A DNA stretch of 64,000 bases from an uncultured Porphyromonas sp. (GCA_943912835.1 CALTVJ010000004.1:1-64000), one strand, 5' to 3'. Shown: positions 17,097 to 27,284, counted from the stretch's first letter. Program-made: numbers and translations. The notes: a model not told the origin generated them from the sequence alone.

Positions 17097-17534
17097 ATGA
17101 AAAAAATCTTATCGCTACTAAGCTTAGGTCTACTGCTCTCTTGTAGTAAAAATAATCTGTACCAAGCTCCTCGACCAGAGATGCCAACGAATGTCACCCG
17201 AGTTAATGAAGCCAACATCGAGGTAGATGAAATGCCTAGTTTCCCTCAAGAAGGTGGGCAGAGTCTAGAACTATTCTTAGCCAAGAATCTAAAGTATCCA
17301 GAGGAAGCTCTGACCAGAGGAATTACGGGGATTGTCCATGTGGGATTTTTTGTAGAAATTGATGGCCGTTTGACGGATGTTAAAGTGGTACGCTCCGTTC
17401 ATTCGCTGTTGGATAAAGCTGCGTTGCAAGTTGTGAGGGCTATGCCTAACTGGAAGCCAGCAAAACGCAAAGGTCAACCGATACGTATGAAGTATGTCTT
17501 ACCTGTAGTCTATAGACTCAATGTCGTAGGCTAA
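17097..17534 (+). CDS. TonB C-terminal domain lipoprotein
   Basis: A 145-aa protein with a lipoprotein signal peptide (MKKILSLLSLGLLLSC, Cys near residue 16) and a TonB/TolA C-terminal domain from about residue 50: EALTRGITGIVHVGFFVEIDGRLTDVKVVRS, then AMPNWKPAKRKGQPIRMKY. It lacks the cytoplasmic-membrane anchor and Pro-rich spacer of true TonB, so it may not energise receptors. The lipid anchor may be in either membrane. A similar orphan TonB-domain protein lies at 49862. It ends the dnaA-side transcript before a strong terminator. Confidence 0.8.
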   Translation: MKKILSLLSLGLLLSCSKNNLYQAPRPEMPTNVTRVNEANIEVDEMPSFPQEGGQSLELFLAKNLKYPEEALTRGITGIVHVGFFVEIDGRLTDVKVVRSVHSLLDKAALQVVRAMPNWKPAKRKGQPIRMKYVLPVVYRLNVVG

Positions 17535-17555
17535 GTCTTAATGGTTATTTAACAT

Positions 17556-17597
17556 AAAAAGAGGGAGTTGCTCATCTGGGCTAAACTCCCTCTTTTT
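17556..17597 (+). terminator. Terminator before murE
   Basis: AAAAAGAGGGAGTT and AACTCCCTCTTTTT form a perfect 14-bp stem. Confidence 0.85.
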
Positions 17598-17622
17598 ATG
17601 TCTTCGGTAACTGATTAATGTG

Positions 17623-17630
17623 TATCTTTG
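17623..17630 (+). promoter_or_regulatory. -7 box of the murE-ridA unit
   Basis: A perfect TATCTTTG, 46 bases before murE. It is the only clear promoter box before the 8-kb run of close genes. Confidence 0.5.
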
Positions 17631-17675
17631 TGTATAAAGAATTTAACAAATAATTATACTGCAGTAGCTGTGTAG

Positions 17676-19169
17676 ATGAAACTAATAGACTTACTAAATA
17701 AGGCTTGGGATAAGCTCAAGGATAAGGCACCTAGGCCCTATAAAATACATCAAAACACTTCCGATAATTTAGATGTCCAAAGTTTGACGAGTGACAGTCG
17801 TAAAGCGGATGATACAAGTGTGTTTTTTGCCCTCAAAGGTACCGCTGTAGATGGGCACGATTATATCGCTTCGGCTCTAAAACAAGGAGCTAAGGTTGTT
17901 GTCTTGGAGAAGTTGCCTCGTGAACTCCAAGATGATGTCTGCTACATTGAGGTTGTGGATAGCCATGAGGCGATGGGGTTGATGGCATCGGCCTTTTATG
18001 GACATCCATCAAGAGAAATGCGTGTTGTTGGGGTGACGGGGACGAATGGCAAGACCACGATTGCGACCTTACTGTACCGTCTCTATCGTGCTGCCGGTTA
18101 TCCTACAGGATTGCTCAGTACGGTTTGCAATTATATCAATGATAAGGCTGTCCCCAGTACACATACGACCCCAGGGGCGATAGAGCTGCAAGCTCTTTTG
18201 GCACAGATGCGTGCGTCAGGTTGTGCTTATGTCTTTATGGAGGTAAGTAGCCATGCCGTGGCACAGAAACGTATTGCAGGGATCGATTTCGATGGTGGCG
18301 TATTTACTAATTTGACGCGTGACCATTTAGATTATCATGGTACCGTCTTGGAGTACCTCAATGCGAAAAAAGCCTTTTTTGACACCCTACCAAGTCAAGC
18401 TTTTGCTCTAACTAATGCCGACGAGAAGAGTGGTATGGTTATGTTGCAAAATACGTCGGCTCGCAAATTGAGTTATTCGCTTCATAGTATGTCGGATTAT
18501 AGAGCCAAAATTTTGGCTCAGATGCCTGATTATACCGAGGTAGAGATTGACTCTCGAGAGCTGATGATTCGTTTGGTGGGGGAGTTTAATGTGTACAATA
18601 CTTTGGCTGTCTACGCTGTCGCTAGAGAGTTGGGGCTTGATAAAGAAGAGACTTTAAGGCTCTTATCAACTCTAAAAAGTGTAGATGGTCGTTTGGAAAC
18701 TTTTCGTTCGGAGCGTGGGGGATATACAGCCTTTGTTGACTATGCTCATACCCCAGATGCCTTGGTAAACGTCTTGACGACTATACAATCTCTGCGCCAG
18801 AAATCTGTGCACAAAGAGGCGAAAATTATCACGGTCGTAGGCTGTGGTGGAGACAGAGATAAAGGCAAGCGACCCATTATGGCAGATAGTGCCGCCCGCT
18901 ACAGCGATCGTTTGATTTTGACAAGTGATAATCCACGGAGTGAACGCCCCGAAGATATTTTGGCAGATATGCAATCGGGCTTAGATGCTGAGGCGATGCA
19001 ACGTACACTCACGATTGTGGATCGTGCTGAGGCTATTCGTACGGCATGTATGTTAGCCTCAGAGGGGGATTATGTCTTGATTGCGGGTAAAGGTCATGAA
19101 GATTATCAAGAAATACAAGGGGTGAAGCATCCTTTTGATGATAGAGAGGTAGTACGTAATATATTGTAG
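17676..19169 (+). CDS. murE: UDP-MurNAc-tripeptide ligase MurE
   Basis: A 497-aa Mur ligase adding the third (diamino acid) residue to UDP-MurNAc-L-Ala-D-Glu in the cytoplasm. The N-terminal UMAG-binding domain ([18 protein letters not shown]), the ATP loop VTGTNGKTT (120-128), the STHTTPGA substrate loop and the C-terminal [12 protein letters not shown] motif are visible. DNPR is the pattern associated with diaminopimelate rather than lysine. Only 4 bases separate it from mraY. The usual next genes of the division cluster (murD, ftsW, murG, murC) are not in the window. Confidence 0.97.
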   Translation: MKLIDLLNKAWDKLKDKAPRPYKIHQNTSDNLDVQSLTSDSRKADDTSVFFALKGTAVDGHDYIASALKQGAKVVVLEKLPRELQDDVCYIEVVDSHEAMGLMASAFYGHPSREMRVVGVTGTNGKTTIATLLYRLYRAAGYPTGLLSTVCNYINDKAVPSTHTTPGAIELQALLAQMRASGCAYVFMEVSSHAVAQKRIAGIDFDGGVFTNLTRDHLDYHGTVLEYLNAKKAFFDTLPSQAFALTNADEKSGMVMLQNTSARKLSYSLHSMSDYRAKILAQMPDYTEVEIDSRELMIRLVGEFNVYNTLAVYAVARELGLDKEETLRLLSTLKSVDGRLETFRSERGGYTAFVDYAHTPDALVNVLTTIQSLRQKSVHKEAKIITVVGCGGDRDKGKRPIMADSAARYSDRLILTSDNPRSERPEDILADMQSGLDAEAMQRTLTIVDRAEAIRTACMLASEGDYVLIAGKGHEDYQEIQGVKHPFDDREVVRNIL

Positions 19170-19173
19170 AGTC

Positions 19174-20433
19174 ATGTTGTATCATTTGTTTAACTTTTTA
19201 CAAGGCTTAGATTTTCCATTGAGTCGTTTGTTTACCTACGTCTCTGTTCGTGCAGGTATTACTTTCGTGTTGGCTCTACTTATTACGACGATATTAGGGC
19301 ATCGTATCATTCGCCGTTTGCAACGCTTGCAAATAGGGGAAGAGATACGCGATTTAGGCTTAGAGGGGCAACTGAGTAAAAAGGGCACGCCAACGATGGG
19401 AGGTATCATTATCTTTTTGGCGATTATAGTGCCTACACTTCTTTTTGCTCGCTTAGATAATGTGTATATTATCTTGATGCTTATCACGACGATTCTGACT
19501 GGTGGCTTAGGCTTCCTTGATGACTATATCAAGGTCTTTCGCCGTAATAAGGAGGGTCTTGCTGGCTGGTATAAGGTACTTGGGCAAGTATGTTTGGGCT
19601 TGATTGTAGGTTTGACTCTGTATCTTAGTCCTGCCACAGTGATCAAAGCTAATAGTGAGGTCGTACATCAAGATGGACAAAAAAGGGTTGTCTTTACAGA
19701 GATGAGTACCAAGAGTACGCAGACGACTGTGCCCTTTTTTAAGGATAACAATCTAGATTACTCCGAGATTCTTCCCATTGATGGACCAGCTAAAGAAGTT
19801 TTAGGCTGGGCGATATTTATCGGTATGACGGTCTTTGTTGTGACTATGCTATCTAACTGTGTGAATCTTACAGATGGTATTGATGGTTTAGCCTCGGGAT
19901 CCTCTGCGATAGTGGGGGTTGCTCTGGGTATTTTGGCTTATGTCTCCTCGCACTTTCAGATGGCTGGCTACCTCAACATCATGTATATTGTCGGTGCAGA
20001 GGAGCTGGTTGTCTTTGCCGCAGCTTTTGTTGGTGCAACTCTAGGTTTCTTGTGGTATAATGGTTATCCTGCACAGGTTTTCATGGGAGATACCGGTAGC
20101 CTGATGCTTGGCGGTATTATCGGTGTGTTTTTCATCATCGTACGCAAAGAGCTGTTGATACCAATCCTCTGTGGGGTCTTCATTATGGAGGGTGTCTCAG
20201 TGATCATTCAGACGACCTATTTTAAGTACACCAAGCGTAAGCATGGACAGGGTATGCGTGTTTTCCGAATGACACCTATACACCACCATTATCAGAAAGG
20301 TGCTGATAGCGGCATTGCTTGTCTATGGAATAAACCTCGCACGGCTCTGCCAGAGTCAAAAATCACGATGCGCTTCTTCCTTATCGGGATTATCCTTGCG
20401 GCTTTGGCTCTTGTAACCCTTAAGATGAGATAA
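19174..20433 (+). CDS. mraY: Phospho-MurNAc-pentapeptide transferase MraY
   Basis: A 419-aa polytopic inner-membrane enzyme that moves phospho-MurNAc-pentapeptide to undecaprenyl phosphate, giving lipid I. The signatures KKGTPTMGG, LDDYIKV, NCVNLTDGIDGLASG (catalytic Asp) and the HHHYQKGA cytoplasmic loop are present. An extra periplasmic segment with SEVVHQDGQKR near residue 160 is a Bacteroidota-type insertion. It is followed 4 bases later by porX, so lipid I synthesis and the T9SS regulator are probably translated from the same message. Confidence 0.98.
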   Translation: MLYHLFNFLQGLDFPLSRLFTYVSVRAGITFVLALLITTILGHRIIRRLQRLQIGEEIRDLGLEGQLSKKGTPTMGGIIIFLAIIVPTLLFARLDNVYIILMLITTILTGGLGFLDDYIKVFRRNKEGLAGWYKVLGQVCLGLIVGLTLYLSPATVIKANSEVVHQDGQKRVVFTEMSTKSTQTTVPFFKDNNLDYSEILPIDGPAKEVLGWAIFIGMTVFVVTMLSNCVNLTDGIDGLASGSSAIVGVALGILAYVSSHFQMAGYLNIMYIVGAEELVVFAAAFVGATLGFLWYNGYPAQVFMGDTGSLMLGGIIGVFFIIVRKELLIPILCGVFIMEGVSVIIQTTYFKYTKRKHGQGMRVFRMTPIHHHYQKGADSGIACLWNKPRTALPESKITMRFFLIGIILAALALVTLKMR

Positions 20434-20437
20434 TAAA

Positions 20438-21994
20438 ATGAATGCTAATAGCAAAGTATATCAAATCCTTTGGGCTGATGATGAGATTGACCTTTTGAAG
20501 CCTCATATCCTTTTTCTTGAGGCCAAGGGTTATGCTGTGACTCCCGTATTGAGTGGCGCAGATGCCATAGATGCCGTTGAGCGCAATCATTACGATTTGA
20601 TATTTCTAGATGAAAATATGCCCGGAGGTACCGGGCTAGAAGCTCTTAGTAAAATTAAAGAGCTCAAGCCCTATATCCCTATTGTGATGGTTACTAAGAG
20701 TGAGGAAGAAGACTTGATGAATCAGGCTATTGGAGGAAAAATAGCGGATTATCTTATCAAGCCGGTGAATCCTAATCAACTCTTGCTTTCGCTGAAAAAA
20801 AATCTACACCAGACGAGTATCATCAATGAAACGACCACGAGTAATTATCGTAGCGAGTTTGCTCGTTTGGGTGCGACAATGAGCGATAGTTTGGATATTG
20901 AGGAGTGGAAAGAGCTTTACCGACGTTTGGTGTATTGGGAGATGGCTCTCGAGGAGGGAGATGCTCAGATGGCTGAACTACTTGAGATGCAGAAGTCGGA
21001 AGCAGGGCGACTTTTTAGTCGTTACATTGTCAAGAATTATGAGGATTGGTTTACGCCCCAGGGGAATAGACCAATTATGAGCCCAGACCTCTTTAAGACC
21101 AAAGTGTTCCCGCTACTAGACAATGGAGAGAAGGTCTTTTTTATTCTCATAGATAATTTTCGCTTAGATCAATGGGAGAGTGTAAAGAGCTTGCTAAGCG
21201 AATTTTATACTTTTGAGGAGGATATGTATGTGAGTATTTTGCCTACGGCTACGCAATATGCTCGCAACGCAATATTCTCTGGCTTGATGCCTTTGGATAT
21301 TGCTAAGATGTTTCCGGACCTTTGGATTGATGAGGAGAGCGAAGAGGGTAAGAATCTCAACGAAGAGCCAATGATACAGACACTGCTAGATCGCTATCGT
21401 AAACGTTATTCATTCTCATACAACAAGGTTTATGAGCAACGTTATGGGGAGAAACTTTTGGCAAATATCAACGGATTGAAGGACTTTGATCTAAATGTTG
21501 TAGTTCTGAATTTTGTAGATATGCTCTCCCATGCACGCACAGAGAGCAAGATGATACGTGAGCTCGCAAATAGTGAGGCGGCTTACCGTTCGCTCACGAC
21601 TAGTTGGTTTAGACATTCGATGACTTATGAGTTGTTTAAGCGCATTGCCGAACTCGGTTATAAGGTTATTCTAACCACAGACCATGGTACCATACGCGTG
21701 AAGAGCCCTGTCAAAATTATTGGAGACAAAAACACCAATACCAATCTTCGCTATAAAGTTGGTAAGAGTCTGACAGTAAATCCGAAGGAAGTTTTTGAGA
21801 TTCACAAACCAGAAAGCATAGGCTTACCTCGGGTACATTTGACCGATAAGTATGTTTTTAGTTTGGATAGCGACTTCTTCGCTTATCCCAATAATTACAA
21901 CTATTATGTGTCTTATTACAAAGACACATTCCAACATGGCGGTGTATCTCTAGAAGAGATGCTTGTTCCTATTATTACGATGAATCCCAAATAA
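20438..21994 (+). CDS. porX: T9SS response regulator PorX (PglZ domain)
   Basis: A 518-aa orphan response regulator of the type IX secretion system. The receiver domain has Asp14/Asp15, the phospho-acceptor Asp58 in IFLDENMP and Lys108 in YLIKPVNP. The C-terminal three quarters form a PglZ (alkaline-phosphatase-like) domain: [51 protein letters not shown]. In Porphyromonas gingivalis PorX works with the histidine kinase PorY and the sigma factor SigP and acts on cyclic oligonucleotides; neither PorY nor SigP is in the window. It lies inside the murE-ridA run, 4 bases after mraY. Confidence 0.95.
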   Translation: MNANSKVYQILWADDEIDLLKPHILFLEAKGYAVTPVLSGADAIDAVERNHYDLIFLDENMPGGTGLEALSKIKELKPYIPIVMVTKSEEEDLMNQAIGGKIADYLIKPVNPNQLLLSLKKNLHQTSIINETTTSNYRSEFARLGATMSDSLDIEEWKELYRRLVYWEMALEEGDAQMAELLEMQKSEAGRLFSRYIVKNYEDWFTPQGNRPIMSPDLFKTKVFPLLDNGEKVFFILIDNFRLDQWESVKSLLSEFYTFEEDMYVSILPTATQYARNAIFSGLMPLDIAKMFPDLWIDEESEEGKNLNEEPMIQTLLDRYRKRYSFSYNKVYEQRYGEKLLANINGLKDFDLNVVVLNFVDMLSHARTESKMIRELANSEAAYRSLTTSWFRHSMTYELFKRIAELGYKVILTTDHGTIRVKSPVKIIGDKNTNTNLRYKVGKSLTVNPKEVFEIHKPESIGLPRVHLTDKYVFSLDSDFFAYPNNYNYYVSYYKDTFQHGGVSLEEMLVPIITMNPK

Positions 21995-22026
21995 AGAGCT
22001 TTAGTCAATCAGATAGAAAGAAAAAG

Positions 22027-22476
22027 ATGTTAGTAGAGTTAGAGTTTCAGATGCCCAGCCTTGAGGCTTTACCCGATGCTGTGGCTTGGTTTACAGAAGA
22101 GGTGTTGCCTTATGGTGACATATTTGCTTTTGATGCGCCTATGGGTACGGGCAAAACGACTTTTATTAAGGCTCTGTGTGAGTCTTTGGGAGTAGAAGAC
22201 GTAATCAACAGTCCGACTTTCTCGATCATTAATGAGTATCGATCTGCCAGCTCTGGAGAATTGATATACCACTTTGATTGCTATCGCTTGGATAAACTGG
22301 ATGATGCACTCAATCTTGGAGTCGAAGACTATTTGATGAGTGGAGCACTTTGTCTCATTGAGTGGCCAGATATTCTTAGTGAGGTCTTGCCTAGAGATAC
22401 GGTAGAAGTAAGTATTCGGGAGCAAGAGGAAGGGGTTCGTGTAATGAGAGTCAAACTATACAAAAACGAAGACTAA
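22027..22476 (+). CDS. tsaE: tRNA t6A biosynthesis ATPase TsaE
   Basis: A 149-aa P-loop protein needed with TsaB, TsaC and TsaD to make t6A37 on tRNA. Walker A is [10 protein letters not shown] (37-46). [10 protein letters not shown] and YHFDCYRL are the TsaE-typical loops, and CLIEWPDIL is the conserved Trp segment. Its stop TAA overlaps the tdk start (TAATG), so the two are coupled. Its presence fits the TcdA gene at 3.1 kb, which modifies the same base. Confidence 0.95.
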   Translation: MLVELEFQMPSLEALPDAVAWFTEEVLPYGDIFAFDAPMGTGKTTFIKALCESLGVEDVINSPTFSIINEYRSASSGELIYHFDCYRLDKLDDALNLGVEDYLMSGALCLIEWPDILSEVLPRDTVEVSIREQEEGVRVMRVKLYKNED

Positions 22477-23063
22477 TGCACTTTACTCAACACATAGAGA
22501 ATAGGGGTGAAGGTTTGAGAGGCTCGATAGAGGTCATCTGCGGGTCTATGTTTAGTGGCAAGACAGAGGAGCTTATGCGTCGCCTTAGGCGTGCGAAGTT
22601 TGCTAATCAAACCATAGAAATATTCAAACCTTCTTTAGATACACGCTATGATGCTGTGGAAGTGGTTTCGCATGACCATAATAGCATTGCTTCAACGCCA
22701 GTAGATAGCTCGGCTAGTGTACTGCTTATGGCTTCGGGTGTCGATGTCATTGGCATTGACGAAGCTCAGTTTTTTGATGAGGGGCTTATTGATGTGGTGC
22801 AAGATCTTGCTGACCGAGGGACAAGAGTCATCATAGCAGGCTTGGATATGGATTTTCGCCGTCAGCCTTTTGGTCCTATGGCAGGGCTGTGTGCTATTGC
22901 CGACTCTGTGGATAAGATACATGCTATTTGTGTAGAGTGTGGTCGATTAGCAAACTACTCGTATCGCTTAGTCCAAGGTGATGCGCAGGTGATGCTTGGA
23001 GAGATGAAAGAGTATGCTCCGCTTTGTCGATTGTGTTATAACAAACATAATTTAGGAGTATAA
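22476..23063 (+). CDS. tdk: Thymidine kinase
   Basis: A 195-aa type II thymidine kinase that phosphorylates thymidine in the salvage pathway. The P-loop is [11 protein letters not shown] (23-33), [11 protein letters not shown] carries the Walker B/catalytic Glu, and two cysteine pairs (CVECG and CRLCY) form the structural zinc lasso. The first 15 residues ([15 protein letters not shown]) are a small extension. One-base overlap with tsaE. Confidence 0.97.
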   Translation: MHFTQHIENRGEGLRGSIEVICGSMFSGKTEELMRRLRRAKFANQTIEIFKPSLDTRYDAVEVVSHDHNSIASTPVDSSASVLLMASGVDVIGIDEAQFFDEGLIDVVQDLADRGTRVIIAGLDMDFRRQPFGPMAGLCAIADSVDKIHAICVECGRLANYSYRLVQGDAQVMLGEMKEYAPLCRLCYNKHNLGV

Positions 23064-23092
23064 GGAAAATAGAATTAAAAGTATATAGCATG

Positions 23093-23920
23093 ATGAATAC
23101 AAAGACAACACTATTATCACTTGGGTTAGGTTTATTGGCTTTTAGCTCTTGTGTTATTGTCCAGAGGGGAGATAAAGTTGTTACCTCTGAGAGGAGAAAT
23201 ACTGAGGTGATGAGTCCAACCTTGGGTGGAAAGTTATTTACCTCGGCATGGATACAACGTTCGGCAGAGTATCAGGCTCTTTGTCAGCAGAGCTATAATT
23301 GGGCAAAAATCCGCTTAGACGAAGCCTTGGCTAAGACGGGTGGTAAGCCTTTGGCGATTGTCACCGATATTGATGAGACAGTCGTTGATAACAGTCCTAA
23401 TGCAGTACATCAAGCCCTCAGAGGAGAAGATTATACAGATAAGAGTTGGGACGAATGGTGCGATAGAGCCGAAGCTGTGCCTCTTGCTGGTGCGGTAGAT
23501 TTCTTTCGCTATGCCGACGAGCGAGGCGTCAAGATTTTTTATATCAGTAATCGCAGTGAGCGTAACCGTCAAGGAACGATGAAAAACCTCAAACATTTTG
23601 GTTTCCCTCAGATTCGTGACGAGCATTTCATGTTCCGTACCGAAACGAGCGATAAGACGGCAAGGCGTCAGGCCGTTGCTAAGCACTACGATATAGTGCT
23701 ACTCCTTGGGGATAATCTTGGCGACTTTGAGCACGTTTTTGATAGCGCACAAGAGGCTGAGCGTATGCAAGGGGTCGCACATTGGAAGCATGAATTTGGG
23801 AAACGTTTCATCGTCTTGCCTAACCCCAATTATGGCACTTGGGAAAAAGCTATGAATGGAGGCTATCCACCCTTGCAGAAGAAAGATCAAATACTCAAGA
23901 CGACACTCAAAAATTATTAG
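23093..23920 (+). CDS. HAD acid phosphatase lipoprotein, e(P4) family
   Basis: A 275-aa lipoprotein phosphatase of the class C / 5'-nucleotidase e(P4) family. The signal peptide ends in FSSC. The catalytic HAD motif IVTDIDETVVDNS carries both nucleophile and acid Asp. IFYISNRSERNRQGT (motif II) and LLLGDNLGDF (motif III) follow. Relatives hydrolyse nucleotides outside the cytoplasm for uptake, which suits the neighbouring thymidine kinase. The second of two adjacent Met codons is taken as start. Confidence 0.92.
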   Translation: MNTKTTLLSLGLGLLAFSSCVIVQRGDKVVTSERRNTEVMSPTLGGKLFTSAWIQRSAEYQALCQQSYNWAKIRLDEALAKTGGKPLAIVTDIDETVVDNSPNAVHQALRGEDYTDKSWDEWCDRAEAVPLAGAVDFFRYADERGVKIFYISNRSERNRQGTMKNLKHFGFPQIRDEHFMFRTETSDKTARRQAVAKHYDIVLLLGDNLGDFEHVFDSAQEAERMQGVAHWKHEFGKRFIVLPNPNYGTWEKAMNGGYPPLQKKDQILKTTLKNY

Positions 23921-23976
23921 ACTTTCGTAAAACGAGAGACTGCCAAAATAACAACACATAAACAAATAGAAGCCTT

Positions 23977-24570
23977 ATGAAAAAACTCTTTAGCCTATTG
24001 ATGACAGCTCTGCTGTTTACAACGATGCTCTCAGCTCAAGAGAATGCTACGAACGAAATGGGTCAGCAAACTTTGGGGATGTCAGAGAACCCCAAACGTA
24101 GACCTATGGCTGTATATGCTGAGTTGGGTGGAGCTGGTGTGAATCTTTTGGGATTTAACTTTGATACGCGTCTCTCTAAGCGACCTGATGGTCTTGGCGT
24201 GCGTGCTGGGGTATCTTTTTTTGCTTTCTCGGATGCGACACTGACGACTATCCCGATTGGTCTAAACTACCTCTTAGGGAAACGTGGTAAGTATTTCGAT
24301 GTCGGCTTGGGTGTTACGGCAGCATTTGGTTCTTATCGAAGTCATAGTTATCGTTATGATGATTCTAACGGGATGTTTCTTGAAGAGTCCAAAAAAGAAA
24401 TATGGAAGGCTTCTCGTGTGACGGGTACGATGACGATAGGTTATCGTAAACAACCTATTGATGGTGGCTTTATGTTTGGGATTGGCGTAACGCCTATCTT
24501 TGGTAGCTTTGATGGGAAGTTCTATTTTTGGCCTTATCTCCCCTATGTAACCTTGGGATATTCTTTTTAA
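23977..24570 (+). CDS. Putative outer-membrane beta-barrel protein
   Basis: A 197-aa protein with a standard signal peptide (MKKLFSLLMTALLFTTMLSAQ). The mature part has alternating aromatic and hydrophobic residues (VYAELGGAGVNLLGFNFDTRL, FDVGLGVTAAFGSY, GGFMFGIGVTPIFG) and ends with PYLPYVTLGYSF, a terminal Phe as in outer-membrane barrels. No specific family recognised. It lies 56 bases after the phosphatase and 15 before the protease, in the same transcription unit. Confidence 0.7.
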   Translation: MKKLFSLLMTALLFTTMLSAQENATNEMGQQTLGMSENPKRRPMAVYAELGGAGVNLLGFNFDTRLSKRPDGLGVRAGVSFFAFSDATLTTIPIGLNYLLGKRGKYFDVGLGVTAAFGSYRSHSYRYDDSNGMFLEESKKEIWKASRVTGTMTIGYRKQPIDGGFMFGIGVTPIFGSFDGKFYFWPYLPYVTLGYSF

Positions 24571-24585
24571 ATTATACTATAATAA

Positions 24586-25500
24586 ATGACAATAAAACAA
24601 ATTTTAGGCAAGGCTAAGCCTTTGCAGGTATTGTGTCTTTGTGCAGGCTTGTCAGCTTGTGGTACTGTACCTATCACGGGGCGAAGTAGCCTTAACTTAG
24701 TCTCTGACGAAGAGCTGTTGATGCAAAGCCGACAACAGTATAGTAGCTTTGTGTCGCAATCTCGTAGCCGAGGCATGATTGTGCAAGATGCACGTATTAC
24801 ACGTATTACTCAGAATCTCATTAATGCGACAAAAGAATATCTCATAAACAATAATCATACTGATCTATGGGAGCAGATGCACTGGGAGTTGAATGTCGTT
24901 AAGAGTAACGATGTAAATGCTTTTTGTATGCCTGGGGGGAAGATTGTTGTCTATACAGGTTTAGCTCAAATGATTGGTTTAGGGTCTGGCTCTGATGCTG
25001 AGCTGGCAGCGGTGATTGGGCATGAGATCGCACATGCTATAGCCCGACATGCCAACGAACGTGTAAGTCGTGCTAAGCTAACAAGTATGGGGGGCAATAT
25101 TCTCTCAACGATTCTGGGGTCGAGTGAGTCTACTCAGGGCTCTATGATTGGTACAGCTGTGAGTGTTCTCTATGGCTTGGGGACAGAGGTCGGCGTATCG
25201 TTGCCGTTTAATCGCAAGCAAGAGATTGAGGCCGATAAGATGGGCATGGTCTTGATGGCGATTGCTGGTTACAGCCCTGAGTTTGCTGTCAGCTTGTGGC
25301 AAAAGATGGCATTGTCGTCGGGAGGTGGTAAGCAGAGTAGCTTTTTGAGTACACACCCTAGCGAGGAGAAGCGTATCGCAGAGATCCAGAAGTACATGCC
25401 AGAGGCTATGAAGTACTATCGCCCTATGCAACAGAAGGCAACTGATAAGAATATATCGAATAAAAAAACAAATAAAACACGACAAGTTATTAAGCTATGA
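24586..25500 (+). CDS. M48 family metalloprotease lipoprotein
   Basis: A 304-aa zinc protease of the M48C (LoiP/YggG) type. The lipobox LSAC lies near residue 24. The zinc motif HEIAHAIARH (HExxH) is near residue 147 and the third ligand Glu lies in QEIEADKMGM. PITGRSSLNLV after the Cys is typical of this subfamily. It would degrade misfolded envelope proteins in the periplasm. The C terminus is Lys/Asn-rich (DKNISNKKTNKTRQ). The stop overlaps the ridA start by 4 bases (ATGA). Confidence 0.92.
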   Translation: MTIKQILGKAKPLQVLCLCAGLSACGTVPITGRSSLNLVSDEELLMQSRQQYSSFVSQSRSRGMIVQDARITRITQNLINATKEYLINNNHTDLWEQMHWELNVVKSNDVNAFCMPGGKIVVYTGLAQMIGLGSGSDAELAAVIGHEIAHAIARHANERVSRAKLTSMGGNILSTILGSSESTQGSMIGTAVSVLYGLGTEVGVSLPFNRKQEIEADKMGMVLMAIAGYSPEFAVSLWQKMALSSGGGKQSSFLSTHPSEEKRIAEIQKYMPEAMKYYRPMQQKATDKNISNKKTNKTRQVIKL

Positions 25501-25877
25501 AAAAAGTAATTAACACAAGCAATGCACCAGCAGCCATTGGGCCTTATAGTCAGGCTATTTTAGTTGATAAGACCCTTTATGCCTCAGGGCAGTTGGGTAT
25601 TGACCCTAAGACTGGTGACTTTGTTGCGGGTGGTGTGACAGAGCAGACAGAGCAAGTATTTCGTAATATCAAAGCCATTCTCGAAGAAGCTGGTATGACG
25701 ATGAATGATGTCGTTAAGACGACTTGTTTTCTCTCTGATATGGCGGATTTTGCTGCGATGAACGAAGTTTATGCTCGTCAGTTTGAAGGCACTTTCCCAG
25801 CTCGTAGTGCTGTAGCGGTACGTACATTGCCAAAGAATGGTTTGGTTGAGATTGAAGTTTTAGCAATTAAGGCTTAG
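25497..25877 (+). CDS. ridA: RidA family enamine/imine deaminase
   Basis: A 126-aa YjgF/YER057c/UK114 trimeric enzyme hydrolysing reactive 2-aminoacrylate made by PLP enzymes. Visible signatures are APAAIGPYSQAI, LYASGQLGIDP, RNIKAILEEAG and the substrate-binding Arg in FPARSAVAVRTLPKNGLVEIEVLA. Length matches the family. It is the last gene of the long unit, before a strong terminator. Confidence 0.96.
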   Translation: MKKVINTSNAPAAIGPYSQAILVDKTLYASGQLGIDPKTGDFVAGGVTEQTEQVFRNIKAILEEAGMTMNDVVKTTCFLSDMADFAAMNEVYARQFEGTFPARSAVAVRTLPKNGLVEIEVLAIKA

Positions 25878-25896
25878 ATTCTCTATAAGAATCCCT

Positions 25897-25935
25897 AAAA
25901 GCTTGTTACTCTCTATTCGAGTAGCAAGCTTTTTT
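25897..25935 (+). terminator. Terminator of the murE-ridA unit
   Basis: AAAAGCTTGTTACTC and GAGTAGCAAGCTTTT (one mismatch), then TT. Confidence 0.8.
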
Positions 25936-26025
25936 CTTGTCTCCAAAAGAATTATCGCTTACTCTTAATATAGTAGGGCTATGATATAGATTGTAAATTT
26001 TATCAAATTAAAGAAATAGCTAATG

Positions 26026-26033
26026 TATCTTTG
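26026..26033 (+). promoter_or_regulatory. -7 box of the surface lipoprotein gene
   Basis: A perfect TATCTTTG, 39 bases before the start. Confidence 0.5.
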
Positions 26034-26072
26034 CCCCTTATCATACAATTTTTTTTGATTGGATAGAGAGAG

Positions 26073-27284
26073 ATGAAGAAAACAATGATTTATGCAATGG
26101 CTCTTGTGATGCTTGTTGCTTGTGGTAAAGATGAACCAAAGGTTGATAAAATAGAAGAGCATTCTAATGATAAGATAGAGAAAGCTGAACCTAATAAAAA
26201 CGATCCGAAGAAGGAGGATGGAACTGAGGAAAATAAACCTAATAAAAGTGTTGAAGAAGAAAAACCTCAGAAGCCTGCTACAGATGTAAAGAAGCCCGAA
26301 GATTATCATCTTCGTCAAAATCTCCATGCCGAATGGCTTAAACCTGTGGAAGAATCGGACTTCGCTTATGATAAACTTTATGAAGAAGGAGATAAAGCGA
26401 TTTTTACGGCTGATTATCTGGCACGTTATATCCGTTTCGTATCTTCAGATCATACCACACCTCGCTATGAGCTAACCTCTAAAGATATTAAAGATTTGTC
26501 TGTTTCTGATATTAAGGTACAACAAGGAGGAGTAGCAATTAAGATGAAGTACAAGGGCCTAGATAAGGCGGCTTATATCAATCTCCCTTTTGATCGTTTG
26601 AAATACTATGATAGCAAAGTGACGATTAAAACTGATAGTCCCAAAGCGAACTGGTATGTCGGAGGGGTAGCCCATATCCCAAGTCTCTATTTAAGTGAAC
26701 TGCTTGATTATGATACCGAACGTTATGCACATGACGAGATAAAGGCTGTAGCTGATTATCGAAACAACTCACTGGAACTTAGTTTTAAGTTGGTACACCA
26801 GAGAAGTGAACGAGATTTGGTAACGATTTCCAAGACGATAAAAGGCTTCAAATCTGTTCAGAAGTTAGCGCAAGACTTAGTTATCGCTTCGGGTTACGAA
26901 CTTAATCAGTCTTTTGGGAAGCGTTTCTACAATGAGCAAGATATGGCAAAAGTTAAGCAAGCCTTAGATAATCCTCAACTCTTACTGCAGTATCTGGAGA
27001 AAGCTCAAATAATGGCTAATGGAGAGGAACTCTCATTGGCAAAAAAGTCTGATACCAGCAATGGTAGCCAAGAGTACTATATTCTTGAGAGCGAAGGGCA
27101 GGGGAGAGAGCATTACCACTACTATTTTGTTTCGCCACGTTTTGAGCTAGTGTCTGTACGTAGAGAGGGGCAACGTCTTTATCTATCTTTAGCTCTGGTA
27201 GCTGTGGGAGATTATGTGTTTGACCGAGCTATTCCACTTAAGCAGGAGATGATGATAACGCTTCATAAGCCTACCAATAGCTAG
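26073..27284 (+). CDS. Putative surface lipoprotein of unknown function
   Basis: A 403-aa protein I cannot assign. The signal peptide MKKTMIYAMALVMLVAC ends in a lipobox. Directly after the Cys comes GKDEP, which fits the K-(D/E)2 lipoprotein export signal described for Bacteroidota surface lipoproteins. Residues about 22-80 are a low-complexity Lys/Glu/Pro/Asn linker, then a globular part of about 310 residues rich in Tyr and Lys, with a possible repeated pattern LTSKDIKDLSVSDIKV. The composition suits a tether placing a domain beyond the outer membrane. Monocistronic, with its own promoter and terminator. Confidence 0.75.
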   Translation: MKKTMIYAMALVMLVACGKDEPKVDKIEEHSNDKIEKAEPNKNDPKKEDGTEENKPNKSVEEEKPQKPATDVKKPEDYHLRQNLHAEWLKPVEESDFAYDKLYEEGDKAIFTADYLARYIRFVSSDHTTPRYELTSKDIKDLSVSDIKVQQGGVAIKMKYKGLDKAAYINLPFDRLKYYDSKVTIKTDSPKANWYVGGVAHIPSLYLSELLDYDTERYAHDEIKAVADYRNNSLELSFKLVHQRSERDLVTISKTIKGFKSVQKLAQDLVIASGYELNQSFGKRFYNEQDMAKVKQALDNPQLLLQYLEKAQIMANGEELSLAKKSDTSNGSQEYYILESEGQGREHYHYYFVSPRFELVSVRREGQRLYLSLALVAVGDYVFDRAIPLKQEMMITLHKPTNS

